From Sanguibacter keddieii (GTDB lineage: Bacteria > Actinomycetota > Actinomycetes > Actinomycetales > Actinomycetaceae): 64,000 bases of DNA. This document shows positions 17,362 through 30,661 of the stretch, in pieces. Position 1 is the first letter of the stretch. Each line of letters begins with the position of its first letter. The position numbers were made by a program, and so were the translations under genes. Below the pieces are notes generated by a model, which was not told where the DNA came from, did no database searches, and saw only the letters and a program-made list of their open reading frames with translations. The DNA is taken from the NCBI RefSeq assembly GCF_001064145.1, contig NZ_JVOJ01000037.1, positions 155,142-219,141 of the forward strand, read 5' to 3'.

Positions 17362-18846
17362 GTGGAACAGATAGCTGCTATCGAAAAGGACATCGCCGAC
17401 TGGATCACGATGCACCTGACGATCGTTATCCTGATCGGCGTGGGCATCTTCCTCACGGGACGTTCCGTGGTCGTCCAGGTGCGCCTCTTCCCGGAGATGA
17501 TCCGCACGGTCCTGGGCTCGCGTAAGGGAGCCGACGGCGGCATTTCCTCCTTCCAGGCCTTCGCTATCTCGCTGGCCGCCCGCGTCGGCATCGGCAATGT
17601 CTTCGGCGTGGCCGCGGCCCTCCTCATGGGCGGGCCCGGCGCGATCTTCTGGATGTGGGTCGTGGCCCTGGTCGGCATGGCGACCGCGTTCTTCGAGGCG
17701 ACCCTCGCCCAAATCTTCAAGGTGCGTCACTCCGACGGCTCCTTCCGCGGCGGCCCCGCCTACTACATTAAGCGCGGCATGAAGAGCCGCGTCATGGCCA
17801 ATGTCTTCGCCGTCATCACCGTCATCACCTGCGGCGTCGTCATCACCTCCGTGCAGTCCAACGCCATCGCCGGTACGCTGACCGCCGCCTTCGGTGAGTC
17901 CGCCCGGCAGCCCCTGCCCGGAGCGGGTGGCTTCTCGGCCGCGCAGCTCACCGTCGCCGGCCTCATTTTCGTTTTCTCCGCGATGGTCATCTTCGGCGGC
18001 ATCCGCACGGTCGCCCGCGTCACCGAATGGATGGCCCCGATCATGGCGACCGTCTACGTCATCATGGTCGCGATTATCTGCCTCATGAACATCTCGCAGT
18101 TCGGCACCGTACTGGGCCAGATCTTCTCCTCCGCCTTCACCGTCGACTCCACCGTGGGTGGCCTGGGAGGCGGCATCATCGCCGCGATGATCAACGGCAC
18201 CAAGCGCGGCCTCTTCTCCAACGAGGCCGGCCAGGGCACCGCTCCCAACGCGGCGGCGACCGCGACCGTGTCTCACCCCGTGCGCCAGGGCCTCATCCAG
18301 TCCCTCGGCGTCTTCATCGACACCATCGTCGTGTGCACCGCGACCGCCTTCGTCATCCTGCTCGCGGGTCCCGAGGTGTGGGGCGGCGAGGGCGTGGATC
18401 CCTCGAACCTGACGACCCTCGCCGTCGCCAATGAGCTGGGCGCGTGGACGATCGTCCCCATGGCCATCCTGATCTTCGTCCTGGCCTACTCATCGGTCAT
18501 CGCGGCCTACGTCTACTCCGACACCAACATGTCCTTCGTGTTCGGCGACGCGCGTTGGGCAACTTGGACCGTGCGCGTCGTGTGCGTGGCCTCGGCGACG
18601 ATCGGCGCACTGCTGAGCCTCGACGTCGTGTGGAACGCCGTCGACATCGCGATGGCCGTCATGACGATCACGAACCTGGTTGCCATCGTGTTCCTGTCGC
18701 GCTGGGTCATCGGTGCCCTGTTGGACTATCAGCTCCAGCGCAGCGCCGGTGTGGAGGATCCCGTCTTCGTTGGCCGCAATAACCCCCTCCTGCCGCGCGA
18801 CGTCCCGGGCAACGTCTGGAAGCGCCCCAAGGCGGGCCAGCACTGA
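17362..18846 (+). CDS. Alanine/glycine:cation symporter (AGCS) family protein
   Basis: 494 residues with about ten transmembrane helices. AGCS signatures are present: ISLAARVGIGNVFGVAAALLMGGPGAIFWMW, GGPAYYIKRG, and GTKRGLFSNEAGQGTAPNAAATA, the last being the family hallmark. It should import alanine or glycine with Na+ or H+. The GTG at 17362 sits behind GGGAGG; an in-frame TTG at 17341 precedes that Shine-Dalgarno and is unlikely. The C-terminus carries a loose polar tail (PRDVPGNVWKRPKAGQH). Confidence 0.92.
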   Translation: MEQIAAIEKDIADWITMHLTIVILIGVGIFLTGRSVVVQVRLFPEMIRTVLGSRKGADGGISSFQAFAISLAARVGIGNVFGVAAALLMGGPGAIFWMWVVALVGMATAFFEATLAQIFKVRHSDGSFRGGPAYYIKRGMKSRVMANVFAVITVITCGVVITSVQSNAIAGTLTAAFGESARQPLPGAGGFSAAQLTVAGLIFVFSAMVIFGGIRTVARVTEWMAPIMATVYVIMVAIICLMNISQFGTVLGQIFSSAFTVDSTVGGLGGGIIAAMINGTKRGLFSNEAGQGTAPNAAATATVSHPVRQGLIQSLGVFIDTIVVCTATAFVILLAGPEVWGGEGVDPSNLTTLAVANELGAWTIVPMAILIFVLAYSSVIAAYVYSDTNMSFVFGDARWATWTVRVVCVASATIGALLSLDVVWNAVDIAMAVMTITNLVAIVFLSRWVIGALLDYQLQRSAGVEDPVFVGRNNPLLPRDVPGNVWKRPKAGQH

Positions 18847-18895
18847 CCTCGGCGCTTCGTCCGACGCCAGGGCGCTCGCAGGTTAGGCTACTGCC

Positions 18896-19663
18896 ATGAG
18901 AATCGCACGTTTTTCCGATGGTACGAACCCGGTGTACGGCGCCCTCGAGGAGGGCTCGACGAGGATCGTGGGGCTCAAGGGCGACCCGCTGTTCTCGCCC
19001 GTGGAACCCTCCGGCCAGATCTACGAGCTGGACGAGGTGCGCCTGCTCTCCCCGGTGATCCCGCGCTCGAAGGTCGTGGGTATCGGCGACAACTACTCCG
19101 ACACCCCGATTCCGGCCGACGAGCGCCCTGAGCCTCCGATCTTTCTCAAGGCCAACACCTCGGTCGTGGGCCCCGACGACCCGATCGCCATTCCGTCGTG
19201 GTCGAACAAGGTGGCCTTCGAGGGGGAGCTGGCGATCGTCATCAAGTCCCTGGCGAAGGACGTGAGCGTGGAGGACGCGCCGCAGATGATCCTCGGCTAC
19301 ACGATCGCCAACGACGCCACCGCCCGCGATGCGATGACGGGCGGCCCCTGGTCGCGCGGCAAGTCTTTCGACTCGGCATGCCCGCTGGGTCCGTGGATCA
19401 CGGTCGATCCGACGCTTGACGTCACGAACTTGGCGATCCGCTCCTACCTGAACGGAGAGATCGCTCAGGACTCCTCGACGGCGCACATGATCTGGAACCC
19501 GTTCGAGCTGGTGTCCTACGTGTCTCGCCAGATGACGCTGCTGCCCGGCGACGTGATCGCCACGGGCGCACCTGCGGGTGCAGGCCTCGTTCAGGCTGGC
19601 GACCGCGTGGAGATCGAGATCGAGGGCATTGGAAGCCTGACGAATCCCGTCGTCCGAGCCTAA
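18896..19663 (+). CDS. Fumarylacetoacetate hydrolase (FAH) family protein
   Basis: 255 residues. The catalytic FAH domain is clear: KVVGIGDNYSDT, PIFLKANTSVVGPDDPI, then EGELAIVI (metal-binding acidic residues), GYTIANDATARDAM and ARGKSFDSACPLGPW-like RGKSFDSACPLGPWI. Family members cleave or hydrate acylpyruvates and related 2-oxo acids; the exact substrate cannot be read from sequence. It begins 49 bases after the symporter stop. Confidence 0.9.
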   Translation: MRIARFSDGTNPVYGALEEGSTRIVGLKGDPLFSPVEPSGQIYELDEVRLLSPVIPRSKVVGIGDNYSDTPIPADERPEPPIFLKANTSVVGPDDPIAIPSWSNKVAFEGELAIVIKSLAKDVSVEDAPQMILGYTIANDATARDAMTGGPWSRGKSFDSACPLGPWITVDPTLDVTNLAIRSYLNGEIAQDSSTAHMIWNPFELVSYVSRQMTLLPGDVIATGAPAGAGLVQAGDRVEIEIEGIGSLTNPVVRA

Positions 19664-19727
19664 TTGTGTGACCTGTGTGATAGGATTACGTCGTTCTGAC
19701 AATATCTCCATCGCATAGGAGCACACC

Positions 19728-21212
19728 GTGAGCGAGCCGCAAAACTCCGGCGCATTGGCCGTCGAAATGGCCGGTCTGGACGTCATCCCCGAATCCGATC
19801 GCAAGGGAAAACCCTCTGACCTGTTCATGCCGTGGTTCGCGGCGAACATTTCGGTCCTGGGTATCTCGTGGGGCTCGTGGGTCCTCGGCTTCGGCCTCTC
19901 CCTCGCCCAGGCGGTCGTCGTGTCCGTCGTCGGCGTGGCCCTGTCCTTCCTGGTCTGCGGCCTCATCGCGATCGCCGGTAAGCGCGGCTCCGCCCCGACG
20001 CTGGTCCTGTCGCGCGCGGCCTTCGGCTTCAACGGCAACCGCGTGTCGGCGGCGATCTCGTGGATCCTGACGGTGGGCTGGGAGACCTTCCTGGCGATCA
20101 TGGCCGTCCAGGCCACGGCCACCGTCATGGGTGCGCTCGGTTTCACGAACCACGTCGTCGCCCAGATCATCGCGCTGATCCTCGTCGTCGTTCTGGCGGC
20201 GGGCTCGGGCATCCTCGGGTTCGAGGCGATCATGAAGGTCCAGACGTGGATCACATGGGCCACCGCGGCCCTGACGATCGTCTACCTGGTCCTGGTCGCT
20301 CCGACGATCGACTTCGCGGTCCTCTCCTCGCGTCCCTCGGCGCCCCTGACCGCGGTCCTGGGTGCGGGTTGCATGCTCCTCGTGGGCTTCGGTTTCGGCT
20401 GGATTAACGCGGCCGCCGACTATTCGCGCTACCTGCCGCGCGCCGCGTCGACGAAGGGCGTGGTCGGCTGGACGACGGTGGGCGCGGCGCTGCCCACGGT
20501 CATCCTCGTCTTCTTCGGAATCCTCCTGGTTGGCTCGGCCGATGAGTCCCTCTCTGAGGCGATCGGTAATGATCCGATCGGCGCGCTCACGACGCTGCTG
20601 CCCACCTGGTTCCTTGTGCCCTTCGCGCTGGTCGCGATCCTGGGCCTGATCGGCGGCATCGTCATGGACATCTACTCCTCGGGCCTGTCGCTGCTGGCCA
20701 CGGGTGTGCCCGTCTCGCGCCCGGTTGCCACGGCGATTGACGGCACGATCATGACGGTCGGCACGATCGTCGTCGTGTTCTTCGCGGATTCCTTCCTGAC
20801 CCCCTTCACGGCGTTCCTCACGACCCTCGGAGTCGTCATCGCCGCGTGGGGTGGCGTCATGCTGGCGGATATAGCGCTGCGCCGCAAGGACTACGACGAG
20901 CCCTCCCTCTTTGCGCCCTCGGGCCGCTACGGTTCGGTGAACTGGGGTGCGGTCGCCTCCCTGATCGTCGGCTCGCTGGTGGGCTGGGGCCTCGTCGTGA
21001 ACGCGAGCGCCTCCTGGCTGTCCTGGCAGGGCTACCTCCTCGGCCCCCTGGGTGGTCGCGAGGGTGACTGGGCGGGTGCCAACATCGGTATCCTCCTGGC
21101 GATGGTCGTTGGCTTCGTCGGCTACTGGGCGACCAGCGCGGGCTGCGTGCGCGAGCAGGAGAAGCTGGCTTCGCGCACCTACGCGCAGGGCGCGGACGAG
21201 GGCGAGCAGTGA
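19728..21212 (+). CDS. NCS1-family nucleobase (purine/cytosine) permease
   Basis: 494 residues, about twelve transmembrane helices. It resembles CodB-type permeases: FMPWFAANISVLGISWGSW near the N-terminus, GKRGSAPTLVLSRAAFGFNGN, GFGFGWINAAADYSRYLPR and DIYSSGLSLLATGV. GTG start at 19728. Its stop overlaps the start of a purine nucleoside phosphorylase, so the two form a purine salvage unit and the substrate is probably a purine base or nucleoside (inference from context). Confidence 0.9.
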   Translation: MSEPQNSGALAVEMAGLDVIPESDRKGKPSDLFMPWFAANISVLGISWGSWVLGFGLSLAQAVVVSVVGVALSFLVCGLIAIAGKRGSAPTLVLSRAAFGFNGNRVSAAISWILTVGWETFLAIMAVQATATVMGALGFTNHVVAQIIALILVVVLAAGSGILGFEAIMKVQTWITWATAALTIVYLVLVAPTIDFAVLSSRPSAPLTAVLGAGCMLLVGFGFGWINAAADYSRYLPRAASTKGVVGWTTVGAALPTVILVFFGILLVGSADESLSEAIGNDPIGALTTLLPTWFLVPFALVAILGLIGGIVMDIYSSGLSLLATGVPVSRPVATAIDGTIMTVGTIVVVFFADSFLTPFTAFLTTLGVVIAAWGGVMLADIALRRKDYDEPSLFAPSGRYGSVNWGAVASLIVGSLVGWGLVVNASASWLSWQGYLLGPLGGREGDWAGANIGILLAMVVGFVGYWATSAGCVREQEKLASRTYAQGADEGEQ

Positions 21213-22006
21213 GCGTCGACCCGCGTTTCGCACAGGCTCTCCTCGACGACGAGGCCGTGGCCGGTGCCCGGGTCCTCACCTCTCTCGCGGGGCGCCCGGA
21301 TGCGATCGTCGTGCTCGGCTCCGGCTTGGCCGAGGCTCTCGACGAGGCCTGGGGATCCCCCGCGGCCACCGTGCCACTGGGTGACATCCCCGGTGTTGTC
21401 GCGCCGGTCGCGGACGGGCACGGCGGCGAGCTGCGCGCGTATGAGACGCATCGGGGAGTGGTCCTCGTGGCCACGGGCCGAACCCACCTCTACGAGGGGC
21501 TGGGTCCCCGCCCCGTCACGGCCTTGGCCCGCGCTGCCGTTGCGGCGGGGATCAGCCGCGCGGTCCTCACGAACGCGAACGGCTGCCTGAAGCCCTGGAA
21601 CCTGGGCGACGTCATGGCGATCACCGACCACGTGAACCTCAGTGGCACCTCGCCCTTCGACGGGCCGCTGTTCCTGGACGTGTCGGCCGTGTGGGATGCC
21701 CAGATGACGCAGGCGCTGCTCGGGGTCTGCCAGCGCGAGGGTACTTACGCGATCCTGCGCGGCCCCGAGTACCAAACGATGGCCGAGACCCGCATCCTCG
21801 CGGGCCTGGGCGTCGATTGCGTGGGCATGTCGACCGTCATGGAGGCCATCACCCTGCATGCTCTGGGCGTGCGCGTTTCCGGCATGTCGGTCGTCTCCGA
21901 CCTGTCCTTCGCCGACACCCCGACGGACCCGACCGCCGTCGTCGAGGCGGCCTCGGCGGCGCGCCAGACCGTGGTCGCCGGCATCGAGGCGGCCCTGGGA
22001 GCCTGA
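21209..22006 (+). CDS. punA: Purine-nucleoside phosphorylase (trimeric PNP/MTAP family)
   Basis: 265 residues. Signatures of the class II family: VVLGSGLAEALDE (phosphate-binding loop), GRTHLYEGLG (matches GRxHxYEG), RAVLTNANGCL and RGPEYQTMAETRILAGLGVDCVGMSTVMEAI, followed by SDLSFAD where the base-binding Asn region lies. It cleaves purine nucleosides with phosphate. GTG start overlapping the permease stop (GTGA) implies translational coupling. A GACGAGGCCGTGGC variant of the recurrent 14-mer is at 21250-21263 in the coding sequence. Confidence 0.9.
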   Translation: MSVDPRFAQALLDDEAVAGARVLTSLAGRPDAIVVLGSGLAEALDEAWGSPAATVPLGDIPGVVAPVADGHGGELRAYETHRGVVLVATGRTHLYEGLGPRPVTALARAAVAAGISRAVLTNANGCLKPWNLGDVMAITDHVNLSGTSPFDGPLFLDVSAVWDAQMTQALLGVCQREGTYAILRGPEYQTMAETRILAGLGVDCVGMSTVMEAITLHALGVRVSGMSVVSDLSFADTPTDPTAVVEAASAARQTVVAGIEAALGA

Positions 22007-22026
22007 GCGTACACAATCAGACACAC

Positions 22027-22078
22027 ACGAGGCCGTGGCCGGGAGGTGGATGTCCACCGCTGCCGGCCACGGCCTCGT
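22027..22078. terminator. Bidirectional hairpin terminator built from the ACGAGGCCGTGGC word
   Basis: Perfect 16-bp stem (22027-22042 with 22063-22078) between convergent punA and the C-S lyase gene, with a second small hairpin (GGTGGA/TCCACC) in the loop. No T run follows on either side. The arms are an inverted pair of the GTGGC variant of the recurrent 14-mer. Confidence 0.8.
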
Positions 22079-22094
22079 ATCGTTCGAGAAAAGA

Positions 22095-23279
22095 TCAGAG
22101 CAGGCCGAGCACCCCCTCCACGATCCGCGAGGCCACGTCAGGGGCGCACGCCAGGTTGATGCGCGCCCACGAGGCGTAGTCGGCACCCAGGGTGCGGCCC
22201 TCGTTGGCGGCGATGCGGGCGCGCTCGCGCAGCGTCGCGGCGGGGGAGAGGGGCCCCAGGTCCACGCCCTCGAAGCCCCACCAGGTCAGGTACGTGCCCT
22301 CGGGGCGCACGAAATCGATGGGAGTGTCATCCAGGGCGCGCTCCACCAGGTCGACGTTCGAGCGGATCAGGTCCTTGACCTCGCGCTGCCAGGCATCGCC
22401 CCGCTCGTAGGCGGCGATCGCGCCGAGGGTGCCGATGACGTTGGCGTCGTGGCGCACGTCCGCGGCGAACACGTCCCAACGCTCGCGCAGAGCCTCGTCG
22501 GGCAGGATCACCTGCGCGGAGGGAAGTCCTGCGATGTTCCAGCCCTTCGATGCGGCGGTCGCCGTCACCGTGTGGGATGCGAACGATGGGCCGAGGCTCG
22601 CGTAGGAGACGAAAGGAATCGACTCATCCAACACGAGGGAGGAGTGGATCTCGTCGGAGAACACGAGGGCGTCGTAGTCGGAGACCACGTCGTGCAGGGC
22701 GCGCAGCTCGTCCTCACGCAGGACGCGGCCGACCGGGTTCCACGGGTTGCACAGGATGACCAGGCCCGCCCCGGCCTCGAGCCCCGCGCGAATCCCCTCC
22801 AGGTCGAGCGCCCACCCGCGCCCGAGCGCGCGTGTGCCGCGCAGGGAAGGAACCTCGATGACGGGATGATCGAACTTGCCCGGAATCGTCAGGAAAGGCA
22901 TATAGGCGGGCGTCGGGACGATGATCGGGGCGCCCGGGCGCACCAGGTGATCGATCGTCGCCTCAAGCGCGGGCAGCACCGACGCAACCAGGCGAACCTG
23001 CGAGGCGTCCACGTCCCAGCCGAAGCGACGCTTCTGGAACTCCGCGGTCGCGCCCGCGATGCGCGGCTCCAGCCAGGTCGGCTGGTAGCCGAGCAGGCCA
23101 TCATCGATCGCGCCCTTCATCGCGTCGGCCACCTCTGGGGCCGTGGCGAAGTCCATTTCCGCCACCCACGCTCCGATCGTCGGCTCGCCGCTCGCGGTCG
23201 TGATGCCCGTCCATTTCAGGGAGCCGGTGCGGTAGAGGTGGGAGTCGGAAAAGAGTCGAACGGACACGGTGTCCTCCAT
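22095..23279 (-). CDS. MalY/PatB family PLP-dependent C-S beta-lyase (cystathionine beta-lyase-like)
   Basis: 394 residues from the ATG at 23279 (MEDTVSVRLFSD). A class II aminotransferase fold: WVAEMDFATAPEVADAM, GYQPTW, LVASVLPALEATIDHL, NPWNPVGRVLREDEL, VFSDEIHSSLVL, and TATAASKGWNIAGLPSAQ with the PLP lysine in SKGWN. MalY/PatB enzymes cleave cystathionine or other S-conjugates to pyruvate, ammonia and a thiol. Monocistronic, facing gltX across a 131-base gap. Confidence 0.9.
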   Translation of the reverse strand: MEDTVSVRLFSDSHLYRTGSLKWTGITTASGEPTIGAWVAEMDFATAPEVADAMKGAIDDGLLGYQPTWLEPRIAGATAEFQKRRFGWDVDASQVRLVASVLPALEATIDHLVRPGAPIIVPTPAYMPFLTIPGKFDHPVIEVPSLRGTRALGRGWALDLEGIRAGLEAGAGLVILCNPWNPVGRVLREDELRALHDVVSDYDALVFSDEIHSSLVLDESIPFVSYASLGPSFASHTVTATAASKGWNIAGLPSAQVILPDEALRERWDVFAADVRHDANVIGTLGAIAAYERGDAWQREVKDLIRSNVDLVERALDDTPIDFVRPEGTYLTWWGFEGVDLGPLSPAATLRERARIAANEGRTLGADYASWARINLACAPDVASRIVEGVLGLL

Positions 23280-23410
23280 CGAGTAGCGGCGGATGCGGCC
23301 AGGCCGATCCCTGTCATGTGTCCAGCGTATTCGCGTGCCCGGCGCGCGTCGCAGCGCGCCCACCCATCAAGCAAATGCAACAGCCACCCCTGGAGTAGGA
23401 TGGGAGAATC

Positions 23411-24916
23411 ATGAGTGAAACAACTGCCACCGGTGCCGACGTTCGCGTCCGCTTCTGCCCCTCGCCCACAGGAACCCCTCACGTCGGCATGGTCCGCACG
23501 TGCCTGTTCAATTGGGCCTACGCCCGCCACACGGGAGGAACCTTCGTCTTCCGCATCGAAGACACGGATGCCGCCCGCGACTCCCAGGAGTCCTTCGACC
23601 AGATCATCGAGTCCCTGCAGTGGCTGGGCCTCGACTGGGACGAGGGCGTCGGTAAGGGCGGCCCGCACGGCCCCTACCGCCAGAGCGAACGCATGGACAT
23701 CTACCGCGACGTGGCCGCGCGCCTGCTGGAGGCCGGCTACGCCTACGAGTCCTACTCGACCCCCGAGGAGATTGAGGAGCGCCACCGCGCCAAGGGCGAG
23801 GATCCCAAGCTTGGCTACGACGGCTTCGATCGCAACCTGACGGAGGAGCAGATCGCTGCCTTCCGTGCCGAAGGCCGCCAGCCCGTCCTGCGCCTGCGCA
23901 TGCCCGACGAGGACATCACCTTCACGGACCTGATCCGCGGCGAAATTACCTTCAAGGCCGGCTCCGTCCCAGATTACGTCATCGTGCGCGCCAACGGCCA
24001 CCCGCTCTACACGCTGGTGAACCCGATCGACGACGCGCTCATGGAGATCACCCACGTCCTGCGCGGCGAGGACCTGCTCTCCTCGACGCCGCGCCAGATC
24101 GTCCTGTACCGCGCGCTTGAGGCGATCGGCGTCGCCAAGTTCATGCCGCGCTTCGGTCACCTGCCCTACGTCATGGGTGAGGGTAACAAGAAGCTCTCGA
24201 AGCGCGACCCCGAGTCGAACCTTTTGCTGCACAAGGCCGCCGGCATGATCCCCGAGGGCCTCAACAACTACCTGGCCCTCCTGGGCTGGTCGATCGCGCC
24301 GGACCGCGACATCTTCTCCATGGAGGAGATGGCGCGTGCTTTCGACATCTCGGACGTGAACCCGAACCCGGCGCGCTTCGACCAGAAGAAGGCCGTTGCC
24401 ATTAACGCCGAGCACATTCGCCTGCTGGATGGCGAGGACTTCCGCGGTCGCCTGGTGCCCTTCCTGCACCGCGATGAGCTGGTGTCGGCCGACTCCTTCG
24501 AGGCGCTGACCGATCGCGAGCGTGAGATCCTCACCGAGGCCGCCCCGCTCGTCCAGACGCGCATCCAGGTTCTCGGCGAGGCCTCGGGCATGCTCGGCTT
24601 CCTCTTTGTCTCCGACGATGCCCTGGAAACGGACGAGAAGGCCGTCTCCAAGCTCAAGGACAACGCCGCCGACGTCCTGGACGCCGCCATTGAGACCGTC
24701 GAGGGCCTGACCGAGTTCACGACCGCCTCCCTCGAGGAGTCGCTGCGCGCACGCATCGTCGACGAGATGGGCGTGAAGCCCCGCCTGGCCTTTGGCCCGC
24801 TGCGCGTCGCCGTGACCGGACGCCAGGTCTCGCCTCCGCTGTTCGAGTCCATGGAGATCCTGGGTCGCGATTCCTCGCTGGCCCGCCTGCGCGCCCTGCG
24901 CGCCTCCTTGGCCTGA
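23411..24916 (+). CDS. gltX: Glutamate--tRNA ligase
   Basis: 501 residues. The class I signature [10 protein letters not shown] is at 18-27 and the KMSKS equivalent KLSKR at 261-265. [19 protein letters not shown] and the [20 protein letters not shown] strand are typical. In actinobacteria without GlnRS a non-discriminating GluRS charges both tRNA-Glu and tRNA-Gln. Here the gene sits just upstream of one tRNA-Gln and four tRNA-Glu genes, so enzyme and substrates are clustered. A hairpin at 24928-24969 follows. Confidence 0.96.
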   Translation: MSETTATGADVRVRFCPSPTGTPHVGMVRTCLFNWAYARHTGGTFVFRIEDTDAARDSQESFDQIIESLQWLGLDWDEGVGKGGPHGPYRQSERMDIYRDVAARLLEAGYAYESYSTPEEIEERHRAKGEDPKLGYDGFDRNLTEEQIAAFRAEGRQPVLRLRMPDEDITFTDLIRGEITFKAGSVPDYVIVRANGHPLYTLVNPIDDALMEITHVLRGEDLLSSTPRQIVLYRALEAIGVAKFMPRFGHLPYVMGEGNKKLSKRDPESNLLLHKAAGMIPEGLNNYLALLGWSIAPDRDIFSMEEMARAFDISDVNPNPARFDQKKAVAINAEHIRLLDGEDFRGRLVPFLHRDELVSADSFEALTDREREILTEAAPLVQTRIQVLGEASGMLGFLFVSDDALETDEKAVSKLKDNAADVLDAAIETVEGLTEFTTASLEESLRARIVDEMGVKPRLAFGPLRVAVTGRQVSPPLFESMEILGRDSSLARLRALRASLA

Positions 24917-24927
24917 TCGCCGTGCCG

Positions 24928-24969
24928 AGCCCCGGCCTCGTTCCTTTCATGTCGGACGGGGTCGGGGCT
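24928..24969 (+). terminator. Hairpin after gltX containing a 14-mer variant
   Basis: AGCCCCG at 24928-24934 pairs with CGGGGCT at 24963-24969. The left arm overlaps AACGAGGCCGGGGC on the minus strand (24929-24942), which differs from the recurrent 14-mer only at the first base. No T run. Confidence 0.5.
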
Positions 24970-25113
24970 TCGTCGTGCCTGAAGGTGTCCTCATTGTGGG
25001 GGAGAGAAGGTGGGTGATCGGGACCACTGGCCTTCGATTTGGCATGAGGGCGTTGGTCCGCTACAGTTATCTCCTGTCGCCAGCGACGTGAAAGCGAAGC
25101 AGGTGATACCCAA

Positions 25114-25185
25114 TGGGGTATGGTGTAATTGGCAACACAGCTGATTCTGGTTCAGCCATTCTAGGTTCGAGTCCTGGTACCCCAG
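25114..25185 (+). tRNA. tRNA-Gln (anticodon CTG)
   Basis: 72 bases. Acceptor TGGGGTA pairs with TACCCCA, discriminator G. The anticodon stem GCTGA/TCAGC carries loop TTCTGGT. T loop GTTCGAGTC is standard. CCA is not encoded. It heads the tRNA cluster downstream of gltX. Confidence 0.95.
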
Positions 25186-25212
25186 CGATCTGAAGCGTCA
25201 GTTTCAGTCAGG

Positions 25213-25285
25213 GCCCCCATCGTCTAGCGGCCTAGGACGACGCCCTCTCACGGCGTTAACACCGGTTCAAATCCGGTTGGGGGTA
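25213..25285 (+). tRNA. tRNA-Glu (anticodon CTC), copy 1
   Basis: 73 bases. Acceptor GCCCCCA pairs with TGGGGGT, discriminator A. The anticodon stem ACGCC/GGCGT has loop CTCTCAC. T arm ACCGGTTCAAATCCGGT. First of four identical tandem copies. Confidence 0.95.
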
Positions 25286-25306
25286 CGGATTCATAACTGA
25301 ATCAGG

Positions 25307-25379
25307 GCCCCCATCGTCTAGCGGCCTAGGACGACGCCCTCTCACGGCGTTAACACCGGTTCAAATCCGGTTGGGGGTA
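25307..25379 (+). tRNA. tRNA-Glu (anticodon CTC), copy 2
   Basis: Identical to copy 1, 94 bases downstream. Confidence 0.95.
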
Positions 25380-25400
25380 CGGATTCATAACTGAATCAGG

Positions 25401-25473
25401 GCCCCCATCGTCTAGCGGCCTAGGACGACGCCCTCTCACGGCGTTAACACCGGTTCAAATCCGGTTGGGGGTA
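25401..25473 (+). tRNA. tRNA-Glu (anticodon CTC), copy 3
   Basis: Identical to copy 1, one more 94-base period downstream. Confidence 0.95.
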
Positions 25474-25494
25474 CGGATTCATAACTGAATCAGG

Positions 25495-25567
25495 GCCCCC
25501 ATCGTCTAGCGGCCTAGGACGACGCCCTCTCACGGCGTTAACACCGGTTCAAATCCGGTTGGGGGTA
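25495..25567 (+). tRNA. tRNA-Glu (anticodon CTC), copy 4
   Basis: Identical to copy 1. The sequence after it differs from the other spacers and leads into the terminator. Confidence 0.95.
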
Positions 25568-25573
25568 CCAACG

Positions 25574-25606
25574 ACCTCGTCACCTCAGCGGTGGCGAGGT
25601 TTTTTG
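25574..25606 (+). terminator. Rho-independent terminator of the tRNA cluster
   Basis: ACCTCG-CACC pairs with GGTG-CGAGGT around the loop TCAGC, followed by six Ts. Confidence 0.85.
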
Positions 25607-25690
25607 TTAACCACTCGGTCCGCATTTTCTCTTGTGCTTTGCAGAAAACTTTCGGAAACGTTGCAGTGTGTCTAACCTAGGAGCAGCCCC

Positions 25691-29815
<4,125 letters not shown>

Positions 29816-29893
29816 CGGATAGGTACGCAAACGGGTGGGCCGGGACGATTGATTCGTCCCGGCCCACCCGTTTGTCTGCTGCGTGGTCGCGGC

Positions 29894-30631
29894 TTACAGG
29901 TCCGCGGCGTCCTCCACGGTGGAGAGGAATTCCGTGAGCCTGTTGGCTGCCGCCATGACGGAGGGGCCGTGCTGGCGTCCGGGCTGGCGACCCATGCGCT
30001 CGATGGGGCCGGAGATGGACAGGGCGGCCAGGACGCGGCCGGAGGGGCCGCGCACGGGGGCGGACACGGAGGCGACGCCCGGTTCGCGCTCGCCCACGGA
30101 CTGTGCCCAGCCGCGGCGGCGGACCTCGGAGAGCATGGTGGCGTTGAAGGAGGCACCGTACAGGCCGCGGTGCAGGCGGTCGGGTTCCTCCCAGGCCAGC
30201 AGGACCTGGGCGGCGGAGCCGGCACTCATGGAGAGCGTGGCACCAACGGGGATCGAGTCGCGCAGGCCCATCTCGCGTTCGGAGGCGGCCACGCACACGC
30301 GGTAATCGCCCTGGCGGCGGAAGAGCTGGGAGGATTCCTTCGTGTGGTCGCGCAGAGCCTGAAGGACCGGCATGGAGGCCTGGAGGAGGCGGTCTTCGCC
30401 GGCGGCGGAGGAGAGTTCCTGGAGGCGGGGGCCGAGGATAAAACGTCCCTGCATGTCGCGGGCGACCATGCGGTGATATTCGAGAGCGACGGCCAGTCGA
30501 TGGGCGGTGGGGCGAGCAAGCCCCGTGCTGGAAACGAGTTGGGCGAGGGTGGCGGGTCCCGCCTCGAGAGCGCTGAGAACCAACGCAGCCTTATCGAGAA
30601 CGCCAACGCCACTGGATGTTTGCTCTTCCAT
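29894..30631 (-). CDS. ltbR: IclR-family regulator of leucine biosynthesis (LtbR/NdgR type)
   Basis: 245 residues from the ATG at 30631 (MEEQTSSGVGVLDKAALVLSAL). An N-terminal winged HTH (LAQLVSSTGLARPTAHRLAVALEYHRMV) is followed by an IclR effector domain. It is divergent from leuC, exactly as LtbR of Corynebacterium and NdgR of Streptomyces, which control leuCD and related amino-acid genes. A spaced palindrome at 30645-30661 just upstream of its start is a candidate operator. The longer frame upstream (to 30691) reads through that palindrome and is unlikely. Confidence 0.9.
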   Translation of the reverse strand: MEEQTSSGVGVLDKAALVLSALEAGPATLAQLVSSTGLARPTAHRLAVALEYHRMVARDMQGRFILGPRLQELSSAAGEDRLLQASMPVLQALRDHTKESSQLFRRQGDYRVCVAASEREMGLRDSIPVGATLSMSAGSAAQVLLAWEEPDRLHRGLYGASFNATMLSEVRRRGWAQSVGEREPGVASVSAPVRGPSGRVLAALSISGPIERMGRQPGRQHGPSVMAAANRLTEFLSTVEDAADL

Positions 30632-30644
30632 ACAACTATTTAAT

Positions 30645-30661
30645 ATCTCAGCTTTTGAGAT
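30645..30661. promoter_or_regulatory. Candidate LtbR operator in the ltbR-leuC gap
   Basis: ATCTCA at 30645-30650 and TGAGAT at 30656-30661 form a perfect spaced palindrome in the 171-base divergent gap, 14 bases upstream of the ltbR start. Confidence 0.45.

Larger units (their letters stand above)
25211..25567 (+). repeat. Tandem array of 94-bp tRNA-Glu units
   Basis: Four tRNA-Glu genes with three identical spacers (CGGATTCATAACTGAATCAGG). Each spacer contains the inverted repeat GATTCA/TGAATC, a plausible processing hairpin. Lack of any difference between units suggests recent amplification or ongoing gene conversion. Confidence 0.9.

Noticed and set aside
25211-25567. CRISPR-like look of evenly spaced identical repeats
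   Set aside because: The repeats are 73-base tRNA-Glu genes with perfect cloverleaf pairing, and the spacers are identical.
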